Shown here in pieces: positions 18,651-29,886 of a stretch of DNA of 64,000 nucleotides. Below the pieces are notes generated by a model, which worked only from the letters and a program-made list of their open reading frames with translations, did not search any database and was not told the origin of the DNA. Positions within the stretch are counted from its first letter, which is position 1. Each line of letters starts with the position of its first letter. Origin of the DNA: Tritrichomonas musculus (lineage: Eukaryota; Parabasalia; Tritrichomonadida; Tritrichomonadidae); contig JAPFFF010000027.1 in NCBI GenBank assembly GCA_039105265.1, positions 372,001-436,000 on the forward strand. Reading direction: 5' to 3'. The position numbers and the translations under genes were made by a program.

Positions 18651-19883
18651 TTATTTAGGAATTATTTTAAAAGCTTTCTTCATTTTTGTATTATTTCCAC
18701 TTTTCACAAAATCATATAAAGACATATTTTTGGATGAATGTCTTACATTATAATTGGCACCATTATCTATAAGAAATTCAATTGCTTCGTAATTAGGGGA
18801 AATTACTGTAATAAAGCATTCTAGAAGAGATTTTGAGTTTGGTAAATTTATTTTTAATCCTTTGTCGATCAAAAAGTTGAGCATTTTAATAACATCAGGT
18901 CCTTTCTTTAGAGTCAAGCAATGCGGACCTAATCTACGTTCATGATCTAGTCTATTTGGATCAGCACCTACTGTTTGAAACATTAATTCAGCAACGTCTA
19001 TGTCACAATATTGGCAAGCCCAATGGCATACGCCAGATTGTGGATGGTTTTTAGGAGGTTCGATACATTCGGTACGAGCTTCTTTCAAATATTTTATTAA
19101 GAGATGTTTGAAAACTTTTTGAGTGTCTAATGAACAAATTAGACTAAACATTGAAATTGAATCACCTTTACTGTCAGTGACAAAAGCCTTTATATCTGCT
19201 TTATGTCTGTAAACTGCATCAAGAGCATCTGGATTGTGAGCAATTATAGCGTTCATGGCTGGCGTAAATTCAGAATTGTCTTGATTTGAATTTTTTTTTT
19301 TTTGATTTTTCAATAGTATTTGTAGAATTTCTATATTATGAACTCCAATTGCTTTTTTGGTTAAACTTGGTTCATCGTTCAATCCGCTTGTCATTGTTGC
19401 TCCATTTTTGAATAGCTCTGCCATTATTTCTGGGTCACCACCAACAGTAGCGCAATATAAAAGTTGTACACTAGAACCTTCGACCTGCTTTCTAGCTTGA
19501 GAAGGATCTTTTGTAAGGATATACATAGCAACCTCGTACGATCCCGACCTGCAAGCATAATGAAGGGGGTAGAAACCACTGGTGCTCTCCTTTTTTATAT
19601 CGATATAATTATTGATTTCAAGAAAACGAAAACATTCAAGAGAATTATAAAAAGCAGCAACGTGAAGTAGTGTTAAGCCGTTGCTGGGAACGTCATCATC
19701 TATGCGGTCATCATCATTTCTTTGTCTTCCATAATTATAGTTATCATAATTATTAGCTCTTTGATATTCAGTAAGATTAATTTGATATTTAGCTTCTGAA
19801 ACATTTGTTAGCGAATGAATAATTGCCTTTAACTTAGGGAGGTTGTTGCTCATTATTGCTTTTACATATTCATCATTAGACAT
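18651..19883 (-). CDS. Ankyrin repeat protein
   Basis: A 410-residue soluble protein. Ankyrin signatures are clear from about residue 72: GLTLLHVAAFYNSLECFRFL, then GFYPLHYACRSGSYEVAMYIL, followed by less canonical repeats and, near the C-terminus, LLECFITVISPNYEAIEFLIDNGANYN. The N-terminal 70 residues include an Asn/Tyr/Asp-rich segment (NYDNYNYGRQRNDDDR). There is no membrane segment. Ankyrin proteins are among the largest trichomonad families and serve as binding scaffolds; partners here are unknown. It converges tail-to-tail with the kinase-LRR gene. Confidence 0.88.
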   Translation of the reverse strand: MSNDEYVKAIMSNNLPKLKAIIHSLTNVSEAKYQINLTEYQRANNYDNYNYGRQRNDDDRIDDDVPSNGLTLLHVAAFYNSLECFRFLEINNYIDIKKESTSGFYPLHYACRSGSYEVAMYILTKDPSQARKQVEGSSVQLLYCATVGGDPEIMAELFKNGATMTSGLNDEPSLTKKAIGVHNIEILQILLKNQKKKNSNQDNSEFTPAMNAIIAHNPDALDAVYRHKADIKAFVTDSKGDSISMFSLICSLDTQKVFKHLLIKYLKEARTECIEPPKNHPQSGVCHWACQYCDIDVAELMFQTVGADPNRLDHERRLGPHCLTLKKGPDVIKMLNFLIDKGLKINLPNSKSLLECFITVISPNYEAIEFLIDNGANYNVRHSSKNMSLYDFVKSGNNTKMKKAFKIIPK

Positions 19884-20249
19884 AATAGTTAATAAAAAAT
19901 TTTTGACAAAATTTTATCCAATATTTATGGAAATATTTTTGTTTAATTTTTGGAATATTATCATTAATATTTATTGTCTGAAACATGAATTGATGATGAT
20001 GCTAAAATATCTAGAAATTTTATGAAAATATTACTCTTTTGACCTTTAACTTTTTATATCACAATTTGAATAACGTTACTTATTAACGTAACTTTTTTTA
20101 TTTTTTACAATAGAGACAGTTATTACCAATTTTGCTATGTTGGGACAATCAATTAAATTAGAGTGCAGAATATGATACGGTCAAATAAGAAATTAAATTT
20201 AACTTTTTCAAAATAATATTTTTGATTGGACAAATGAATGGTAATATAT

Positions 20250-20435
20250 GTTAGGCCGTGGTCTCTACGCTCCTCCAGCCTAAATTGCTCAGTACCAAGT
20301 TCCTCTTCGACTCACTTGAACTTCTCTAGGTACCAGCTGCGCGCCTAAAGCTAGTGCATTTGTGTCACGCAATCTTCTTATTTTGTGCCAGATTTTGTTC
20401 CAGTAACGCCACCAAATATTCACCTCTATAAGTAT
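20250..20435. other. GC-rich island with a stable hairpin, nature unknown
   Basis: About 185 bp of near 50% GC inside spacer that is otherwise about 80% AT. Neither strand has an open frame of useful length. A hairpin is visible: GTACC-AAGTTC (20292-20302) pairs with GAACTT (20318-20323) and GGTAC (20329-20333), with a 5-base bulge CTCTA. It could be a structured non-coding RNA, an end of a mobile element, or an old coding remnant. It does not fit 5S rRNA, tRNA or an snRNA that I recognise. Confidence 0.35.
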
Positions 20436-21113
20436 AATACCCTCTAAACATAATAACATCTAAGTCCATTCATAAATGCATTCTAATTAAACAATCATCA
20501 TCATTTGTTTTCTCGAGAATCTGTGCATATTTATGTATCGATATCAAAAAGTCAATCAATTATCGATCTCGAAAATCGGAGAATAACAAGTCTACTTTTA
20601 ATTCATAAAAAAAACTTCAATAATAAATGATCTTAATGAAGTATATTAAACAGAATTTTCATAAAAACATTTTTTTATGAATTAAAGTGCCCCTAAAAAA
20701 TAGGGGTCTCATTCAATAAAATAGGGGTCGACGATCAAGTTAAGAAAAAATTGAATATTTTTTCAGAAAATATAATTTTAAGAAAAAAAAAATTTTTCAA
20801 ATATTTTTTTCTCAAAATAAATTTTTATTATAGTTTTCCCTTGAAATTAATTATTTTTTGAATCGACCCCCCTTTATTTCTCTCACTTTATCTTTTTTTT
20901 ACTCAAAAAAAGGTCATGACACCTTTCAAAATCTGATCGTTGTAATTCAAAATTTCTGAAAAAAAATTATTTTTTTTTTTTTTTTTTTTTACAAAAACAT
21001 ATTGAATAAAAAAACGATCAAAAAAATTGATAAAAAAAAATTATTTTAAAAACTTTTGTTTAAAAAGTTATTGTGACACTAGTTTAGCTTGATTCATTTT
21101 TCTTCACGCATTT
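20436..21113. other. AT-rich spacer with repeated AAAATAGGGG(T) words
   Basis: It holds a 20-base T run (near 20969) and two copies of an ATAGGGGTC-like word (near 20700 and 20724), with a related word on the other strand near 20863 (CGACCCCCCTTTAT). No gene is seen. Confidence 0.4.
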
Positions 21114-22258
21114 TTACTTCAGGAATGGTTTGCGCTGGATTTTATTCTTTTTATACAGACTTGTTTCTTTTCTATAAATTGCATTTATCGATCTTTTTTC
21201 AAGATAAGTTGACAAAATAGTACAATTTCCACCAATATCTTTTATCAAATTTATCAATAAGTTTACTTCTTTTGGCGACCATGCGCACTTTTTCGTCATC
21301 GTTTTTTGAATCTACTCTGGATACTTAAGAGTGTTGATGGATTAACATATGCATCTGAACTATTGCATATAAAATCTGAATCTTTTGGCATTTCCATATT
21401 AATTTTTGAAAAGAAACTAAATAAATCATGAATATTTTTTGAAATATTTTTCGTTTTTAAATCATCAAAAATATTTGATATCAAATTTTCAGATATTTTT
21501 GAATTTTTTCATAATCAACATTTTTATTTGTTGTATCAATTTCAATTCCGAAATTATTTATTCTATGTCTCATGATTTTCTTCGTAAAATTAAATTTATC
21601 AATTCGGCGTACATTCAAATGAGAAAATTTTTTAAATAAACTATCCATTCGATTTTTGTCTTTGCATCCTATCATTGCAATTCCAAAATTATGCTCTAGA
21701 GGTGATGTTGAGCACCTGTTTGAGTCAATTATCGAATTTGTATTTTTAAATAAAAATATAAAAGAGTAAACAGTTAATAATATATCCTGTATTATGTTGT
21801 ATTTAATTTGATATTAAAATGAATTGAGTATTTTGTTGTTTTTTTAAATTTTGATGCAAAACGAAAAATCTTTCTGAAATATCTAAATTCGTATTGTGGA
21901 CCGAACATTCTAATAGGCAAAATGGAAATATAAAAATAGTTTCATCAAATAAATAATTATTATATGAAATTAGTAAAGGTATGGAAACTTCTATCCACTC
22001 GACAGATCATTTTTCTTTCAAATTATAATTTTTAAATGATTGTATTAGTGATAAATATAATATAAAAAAGACATATTTTTAGAGAGGAATTTAAGATAAA
22101 AATAAATTATTTTTTTGTAAAAAATTGAATCCTAATCTGGTTATCTTAATTCAAAAAACAATTTTTTTTTTTTTTTTTTTAATTATATTATTTTTAAATA
22201 GAATTATATAAGTAATTTATATTTCATTAGGAAGAACTCGAAATTCTTCATTTTTTAT

Positions 22259-22282
22259 ATTCATATCACAAGTGATATGAAT
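22259..22282. repeat. 11-bp stem palindrome ATTCATATCAC/GTGATATGAAT
   Basis: A perfect 11-bp stem with a 2-base loop inside the nested element. A sister palindrome (ATTCATATCAT/ATGATATGAAC) lies about 650 bp to the right at 22912-22935. Confidence 0.6.
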
Positions 22283-22911
22283 TATTTTAACCTAAAAGGC
22301 GAATTTTTTTTTACCTAAAAGGCGAATTTCAAAATTTTGAAAATTATGAGTTTATGCTGAAAATTGTTTTCTAATTTTCTTCATATTGATATTAAAAATT
22401 ATATTCCCTATTCGTTCAAATCACTTTTTCCATTTTAATTGTTGATTATAAAGCATCATGGATAAGCAAACCAAGCAAAGATTATTCATTTTCAATATTT
22501 TTTCCTAAAACTCAAGCAAATTCGACAAATTCGCTAAATAAAAGCGATTTACAAAATAACTATCGTACAAATTCCAGCAAATAATTGGCAGATGAAAAAA
22601 CTATCGATAATTCATTTGTTTATAAGAAAAATAAAACATACTGGAATTAATAAAAGAATTATTTTGTAAAACAATCTTATTTAGTGAGTTTTTTGAATTT
22701 GTTTGAGCTTTAGGAAAAGACATTCTAAAATAATTATCTTTGCATGGTTTACTTTTCCACGTTGCACTGGGATATACCTAAGAATTGTTTTGTAAACTAC
22801 TCTTATTTAGTTATTTTGTTGAGCTTATTTGTGTCTTTGGAAGAAATACTTTAAAAAAATAAATTAACCTTTTTGGTCAAAAAATTTTCATCTTTATTGG
22901 TCAATAATAAA

Positions 22912-22935
22912 ATTCATATCATCAATGATATGAAC
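22912..22935. repeat. Sister palindrome ATTCATATCAT/ATGATATGAAC
   Basis: Ten of 11 stem positions pair, with a 2-base loop. Sequence and layout match the palindrome at 22259-22282 inside the same nested element. Confidence 0.55.
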
Positions 22936-24355
22936 TATACAAAAAATTGATAACATCATATAAGATCTCCAAATCCACTCGAAAAGCATGGCCTTTTTTT
23001 TATTTTATTTTCTAACAAATAAAAAAATGAAGAACATATAAAATAACTAAAAACTTTTGTCGACTCATTCATCTTTAAATTGATTTTTTCTTTAAAAAAC
23101 ATTTTTTTCTCATTATGCAATTTATGAGAATTGAATTAAGCACTTTCATGCTATTTTCAAATATGTTAATAATATGATAAAACAATATTAAACATGTATT
23201 AAACTTTGATGAGGTTTTTTCTGTTGATCAAAATTTGCAAATTTTTGGATTTCATTTTTTTCTTGTTTTTCAGTAATAAAATTAAAATTATATTTTTTTG
23301 AATTTATATTTATGCTACAAATATTATATACATGACGAAGGACTAATTTTTAATAAAAAATGATCAATATTCAAGCTTTTTTTGCATAAAATAAAATTGA
23401 ATTGAAAAAAAGTTTCCATACCTTTAAATTAGTAAGCTACTAATTGAAAATAATCTTACAGCAAGAGAATTGTGCATCTTTGTATAAGATTCATTTTTGA
23501 AAATCTCATGAGGCAAATTGAACAATTCTTTTAAAAGATCTATTTTTTTATATAATCTTTTTTTGAATAAATTTGCTTAACAAAAGTGTATTATCCCCTT
23601 TTCAAAATATGTAATATATCTGAAAAATATAATAAATTTTTATTTGATTTGAATTTATTCGATTCAAAAAGTTCAATATTTTTTTTATGAAATTGTTCCA
23701 TCGCTGTATCTCCATCACTAGTAATCCCAATTATATCCACATCATTTTTTTTTTTGCATATTTCTGTAATGTTTGTTAATATACTTGTAGTAAAATTGTT
23801 AGCTTTCCCCGAATTTGATGGTAATATGTATAAAAAAATGTCGGTAATTTATGGTTGAGTGGATGTAATGAATAAACGAATAACGAATTTACTATTTTAT
23901 CTGATATTTTCTGTATATAGTTTTCAAATTTTTGAATAGAATACTCGATTAAGAAAGATTCATCAGCATTGATGTCATCTGAGGTTAAACCAGTAACTGA
24001 TAAATTTTTTCTTATGTTTGCAAAAGGCGTAGATGACATTGCATCTACTGCAAGTATAAATGACTCTTGTTGATTATTTTTTTTTTTACATTATATCTTT
24101 ATATTCTTTCAAAATTTCTGGTAAAAAAGTTAAATATGTTAAAATAAATGGTTTAATAACCATTAATTCACTTTGATGACGATAAACAGATCTAATGTCT
24201 GGCAATGGAAGTTCTGATTGCACATAATTGTATGCAGAAGAACTAATTGAAAACAATCCAAAAGCAAATGTATATAACATTAACAAGTAATTACGTTGCT
24301 TTGGAAGTATTTGGGCAAGTATATTCATTTCATCTAAAACTCGATATTCTTTCAT

Positions 24356-25357
24356 CTTTATAATTTTTAAGATATAAACTATTTAAAAAGTTATAAAAAA
24401 ATTTTATACAAATTCAGACATCATAAAAAGAGCTAATTATCATTTATTCTCTAATATTTTTTCAATTATATATGTAAATATTATTTTTCAAAATCTATTT
24501 TATTTATTGTACATATTATATAATTGCATTATTATAAATTGGATTGAAATGATTCATTTTTATAGGCCTTATGGAAAAAGGCAAAAGTATAATTTTATGT
24601 TTTAAGGGGGAAGTATTCAAAAATCCAACAAAATTAAAATGAATAAAAATATACTTTTAAGTTAAGTTTTATTTATTTTTTATATAATATATGAGTTTAA
24701 TTATGTGAATCAATTAATTAATTTGTGAAATACTCTCCAATCAATTTGAAATTCAGTTTTCTTTTATTCAATTTAAAATTCAAATCCGAGAAATAGTGAA
24801 ATAATAAAATCAAATTTTCTTTACAAAAATATTTATATAACATGTTAATAAAGAAAGTAATAGAGAGCATTTATTGATAAAACATTTATTGATACAATAA
24901 TTAAAATCGAATTATATGAAAAGGATTTGTTTTCAAAAAAAGCTTTCTATTACTCTGTTGGAATTTTGAAATTAATAAATATTTTTCTATTAATAGCAAA
25001 CAAAATTGTTCACACCATTCTCGGCTTTGCTTTTTTTAAAGTATTCAATTTTTGGCTTTTTGAATACTCAAATTTTTTAGTATTGAAATTTTGAATAGAA
25101 GAGTCCACCTTCTAAAAAAGATAATAAAATGAATAAAAAAGAATATAATTTTATAAAAAAAAGTTTACTGACGTTAATATAGCATATTTTAAATATAATT
25201 TCCATGTTAAAAAAAAAAACATTCGCTATAATATATGATGCAAATAAATTTCAAAATTTTCAGACTTACTGTAAGATATGTAGTAATAATATATGTATAA
25301 AATTACTTGAAGCAATATTTTGTTGCTTTTAACGAGTGTATCATTGAACAACAATGC

Positions 25358-25426
<69 letters not shown>

Positions 25427-25880
25427 TATAAATGGCCAAATATTTCGCCTTTTATATAAAATCATTAATAACTCAATGAAAATCTAATAAACGCTTGATT
25501 TAAGATAGTATATTATTAATTATAGTTAAATAATTGTTATTCTCAGAAAATTTAAAATAATTCTTCTTTATTTAAGAAAAATACTCCAACCTTAATTTCT
25601 AATATTTTTTTATTTAATCACTATATTTTTACTTTTTCATAAATTTGTTGATTATTTTTATAATTTTTTTAAGATAATTGTATTTTTTTATCCACTTTTT
25701 GAAAGGCCGTGTAGAAGTATTCAAAAAGTTTGACCGTATCATGACCTTTTATATACATAACTAAATATTCAAATACGTTAACCAGACATAGAAAAACAAT
25801 AACGGATTTTCTTGTATGAGACAAGTATTGAAAATTGAATGGTTCTCCCAGACAAAAGACAATTGACAAGAATGTGGTTA
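24356..25880. other. AT-rich spacer with hairpin and long homopolymers
   Basis: No gene is seen. There is a 9-bp stem hairpin (AGTATTCAA/TTGAATACT, about 25040-25068) and an inverted pair around 24853 and 24943 (GTAATAG..AGC). A T16 tract passes directly into an A tract of about 51 bases at 25358-25424. The weak minus-strand frame at 25669-25869 has no recognisable domain. Confidence 0.5.
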
Positions 25881-26323
25881 TATTTGTTGTACGTTAATAA
25901 TGTACGTTTACTATAGTGACCAGCGACCGTTAAGATCCTATTTTTTCACATCACATTTCCACTATCATTTTCCATTAATTTTGCTTCGATTTTTATCCTT
26001 TCGTATATCGATAAGTATTCTATATTGAAAGCCTGTTTTTTCACCATTTTGTAGCACACGTTACAGAGAATCAGATATGCTCTATGTTTTGTCTGCAATA
26101 TAGAACAGTTGCAGAATAACATTTGATATAAAACACTAGAAATTCGTTACAACACTTCCGGTAACTAACAGTGAAAAATAGCCTGTTACCAAAAATAGCG
26201 ATTTTCCGTATATGGAAACTGATAGATTGCTAAGAAGTAATATATGAATGTTCGTGAGGGATGCCCAGAAAAAACGCAATATCCGAATGCAAATAAAAAC
26301 AAAATTTTTTTCGGGTAAAATAG

Positions 26324-29300
26324 ATGACTCAGCCAAACTTCACTCTCAAGCAACTCGTAAAAATCTATAACGCTTTCAATGGTGACAGAACAACAGTAGC
26401 ACAATGGCAAGATGCATTTGACCTTTATGACCACCGTGACGCAAGACTAGCAAGATACTTATGGCAAGATGAAATCGTACCAATGTTGAACCCGACAAAC
26501 TATACCGGAGACCGTAACTACAGACCAATCAGAGAAGAACAGAAAAGACTCGAAAGAAGATGGAGCGATACAGTATTGTTAGAATACCGTTTACCATATC
26601 TAATACCTTAAGACCCATTTGATGCTATCGATAAGAAATTATCACAGTTCCATCAACGATCTAGAAACTATGCTGAATGGAGGCAACAACAAAATGAACT
26701 TAACGATGTCCAAGCAGAACTCGTTGAAGCTACAATGCAGAGACTATATGATAACCCAACAGACTGGTTTATTGACTTCGAACAATTCACATTACATGGC
26801 CGTAAATTACTCTTCCCACGACTCAGACAGTTCTTCGATGATGCAATAAGACCACTGCAAAAAGATATGAACCGTTTCGTTTTGCTCTTTCAGGTCAATA
26901 ACACTATGCAACCAAAGGCTATACCACTTACACCTGAGCACTTACAAGAACTGGTCCGTAAATTAACCGAAGAAAGCTTCGTATATCAAATCGATGATGA
27001 AATCTCTCCCGATATCGTTTCAGACCCAGGACTGGATGACCTTATTGCTTCTTGGTCGATATTCACTAGAATCGGTATAGTACCAATCAGATACCAAGGA
27101 TAAATGAAAAAGAATAAAGAACCTGGATTCTTCCATTATCTAACCACACCGGATACACCACAGAAAATCGTAGAGTACCTAAAGAGATTATAGATATTTG
27201 ATTCAGTAGTTGTTGCAACAAAAGGTAACAAACAAGTACAACGTAAAGAATTAGATGACTGCTGCTTCGTATATGCTTTAAACAAACTGGATGCTAAACT
27301 GAAGCAGAACTAGACAAAATCAGAATGAGAATCAAGAGCAGATACTTATCACAGAAGCATTTAGAGGCAATCGCAAACGAATTCAAGATGCATTTGCATA
27401 TAACGTATATCGATGATGAATATGCAAGAAGAAACAAGAAACAAACAGTTAAGGTAATGACAGATGGTAAATATAAGGGCTATATTGGAGTAGAGGATGC
27501 AGCACATAACAGAACACATAATATGTTCATTAACGGTCAGCACTTCTTCATAAAGGAACTAACTCCTTTCCGCAACTACTATATAAAACATCTGAGATAA
27601 ATCGTCACTGGTGACAATGAAGAAGCAAAAGAGAATATGTATAAAAAAGAAATAAAGGATAAGAAAGAAATACCTGGTAGAACATTCATTAATGCATCAA
27701 ATCTGGTCAGAGAGCTCATGAAACAAGGCTTCTTCCAACACATCAACTGGGGCCAGTATATGATACTCAATACGATATACTATAAAGAAATAGAAAAGGA
27801 CATGAATGAGATATCATTAGAGTACAATCCAGAGTTCTGTACACAACTCATAGAACCGAAAGTATATAAGAAACAGAAAGATAAAGCACCACCGTCATAC
27901 TGGTATGCAGACTTTGAAGCGAACGTAAGTGGTGATATTCACGTGCCGTTTATGTGTGCCGTATAGGACATGAAAGGAACAGAAAAGTACTCTAGAGTAT
28001 TCAAAGGCAGAGACTGTAATGTGCAGATGTTAAACTATCTCCCAGATGGTGCTGTTGTGTACTTCCATAACCTCGCATACGATATCAGAATGTTTGCAGG
28101 TTTTGGCATTACATCTTCTATCATTAGTGGCCCAAAGACCATGAAAGCAAAAATCATATACAAAGGAAAGAAGATAACATTTAAGGATTCCTATCCAGTT
28201 ATTCCCAGCAAGCTCAGTGATTTCCCTAAGATGTTCGGTATTAAAGGTGTTAAGAAAGAACTGTTTCCGTATAAATACTACACACTTGAACGACTCGAAT
28301 CTGGTGCAATAGGAATCATATCTTAAGCAGGAATGAATGAAGATAGTGTCTGGAAGGAAGATGACTACAAGATATTTAATGAGAACATAGATAGCATAGA
28401 AGGATGCAGGAAAGGCGAGAATGAATTCGATATGTGACTTTATTGTTCATCATACTGCAAGCAAGATGTCAACATCTTACGTCAAGGCTTCAACAAGTTC
28501 CAAAACTACTTCAAGAAAGAATTCAATATCGACCTTTTCTAGTTCGTTAGTATCTCATCACTGGCCAATGAAGTCTTCAACAAGCGTGTATACTATCCCA
28601 ATAAGAACCTGTACATAGTCGGTGGAATAGTCAGAAAGTTTTGCTCTCAAGCTGTCCATTGTGGAAGATGCATGACTGCATACAATAAGAATTGGCACAC
28701 AACGAAACCATTAAGTGACTTCGATGCTGTCAGTTTATACCCTAGTGCGATGGCTGAATGCTATACCGTTGAAGGTCTACCAGAAGTAATACCAGAGGAT
28801 AAGCTTAATATGGAATTCTTATCGAGGCAGGGAGCGAATAAGCATTATGCATTCCCAATAATAGTCAGAAAAGTAGTATATACAAAAACAATTTACCAGG
28901 AAGGTAACAGGGATGAATACTTTAGCTATTCACTTCGTTCATAAGCTTCGCTATACTCTTCTGTATAGGCTGCAGCTTCCACCTAGGCACACTCTGTAGT
29001 TCATCGTTGTAATTATTTTTGACCACGTATAAGCCTTCAGTGAATGCAATCACCTCATTGTTGCCTGGTTGTACAATACTACGCCTTTTATTCATTGTAT
29101 CTTTTTCGTTGTAGACCTTTACTTTTGTTCCATTAGGGATATAAAAGTTTGGTCTTGCACTAATCATGTTATTCTCTTGTGCAATACTTCTTACAATTTA
29201 ATCTTCCAGTTCGATATCTGAATGAGCTTGAGCAGGACTTACAGGGAATCCTGCATATTTACTTAATGTGCTATGAAGAGCGTTATTGTACTGTGATACA

Positions 29301-29430
29301 AAGATTTCCATTATCTCTGGTTTTATTACATCAACTTCCATGTTGTATGCCATATCCCTTAATGTATTATCACTCTATCCATAATGGCAAGTGCACCGTG
29401 AAGCGGTTTATATTAATTTACAAGTGAATT
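26324..29430. mobile_element. Polinton/Maverick fossil: DNA polymerase B and integrase remnants
   Basis: Plus-strand remnants at about 26324-28944 correspond in order to the polymerase region of the larger Polinton at 50.5-63.9 kb. They include the exonuclease-type segments YWYADFEA and YFHNLAYDI and the polymerase motif DAVSLYPSAM. Minus-strand remnants at about 28922-29430 correspond to the C-terminal part of the integrase (VKVYNEKDTMNKRRSIVQPG). The two genes meet tail-to-tail, the same convergent layout as in the larger element but in opposite orientation. The base composition is distinctly less AT-rich than the surroundings. The copy is clearly dead, with on the order of ten breaks, and lacks any recognisable capsid gene; it is markedly older than the element at the right of the window. 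Its outer limits are not defined; raised GC starts near 25.9 kb. Confidence 0.88.
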
Positions 29431-29886
29431 TGTTTTTCAAATCTTTATATATTCACCTAAAAAGAGTGTTTTTTGTTTTAACGTATTTAACCGCCGTAGT
29501 TTCCAACGTTCTATTATAGCTGTATTTCTTTTCTCAATCAAGATTTTTTGTATTTTATTTGATTTTTTCTAAAAAATTATTTAAAAAGAGGGATATGTAT
29601 TTGAAATTTGAATAGATAATGAAGTTGGGACTGGTAAAAAGCGGCTTGGGGCTACTTTTTCGCCTATAAATAGTATTACCTTTTCTCCATTTTTTCAAAT
29701 TCAATGAAAATAATTAAAAAGAGAAATTATCTAATATTTTAATTACTTATCATTTTATATTGTATTATATGACCATTATAATATAATGGAAAATAACTAA
29801 TCTTCAAAAAATTTTTTTCCATAAATACCCCTTTGAAAGGGTAATTTTATTTGGCAAATTTTAATTGCTATATCAATTAACAGAAG
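29431..29886. other. Spacer without recognised feature
   Basis: About 455 bp of mostly AT-rich DNA between the Polinton fossil and the kinase-Sel1 gene. The segment around 29485-29525 still has raised GC and may belong to the fossil. No promoter motif is convincing; a TCAATTAAC occurs 10-18 bases before the next ATG. Confidence 0.5.

Larger units (their letters stand above)
21975..23425. mobile_element. Nested 1451-bp non-autonomous DNA element, 16-bp TIR, 8-bp target duplication
   Basis: AAAGGTATGGAAACTT at 21975-21990 is repeated inverted ending at 23425. Direct repeats AAATTAGT flank it at 21967-21974 and 23426-23433. Skipping the insert and one duplication copy keeps the surrounding transposase reading frame uninterrupted (SLLI then SYNNYLFDE), which fixes both boundaries. 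The interior has no gene. It carries two similar palindromes (22259-22282 and 22912-22935) and a diverged direct repeat (about 22650-22735 and 22784-22862). An 8-bp duplication fits hAT or P superfamilies. Confidence 0.85.
21114..24355 (-). pseudogene. Decayed DNA-transposon transposase (P-element/THAP9-like pattern, C-terminal Myb/SANT), split by a nested element
   Basis: Read on the minus strand, coding fragments run from 24355 (MKEYRVLDEMNILAQ, then SISSSAYNYVQSELPLPDIRSVYRH) through LAVDAMSSTPF near 24040, GITSDGDTAMEQFH near 23715 and NLPHEIFKN..KMHNSLAVRLF near 23480. They continue beyond the nested insert as FDETIFIFPFCLLECSV near 21930 and DSNRCSTSPLEHNFG near 21720, and end with a Myb/SANT-like WSPKEVNLLINLIKDIGG. 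The order (S.xAY..LPLP, two acidic motifs, late SPLEHNFG) resembles P-element-type transposases. Without the insert the gene would be about 1.78 kb, some 590 residues. Several frameshifts, including short overlaps at 21299 and 21484, show it is dead. Superfamily placement is by pattern only. Confidence 0.7.

Noticed and set aside
20700-20885. AAAATAGGGG(T)C words resembling a motif near the Polinton right end (63600)
   Set aside because: Similarity is too short to call a solo terminal repeat; no further alignment could be found by eye.
25226-25465. Open frame with a poly-Phe/Lys stretch
   Set aside because: Produced entirely by the T/A homopolymer tract.
25669-25869. Minus-strand frame as a possible gene or element remnant
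   Set aside because: 66 codons without domain, in spacer next to the Polinton fossil; evidence is insufficient.
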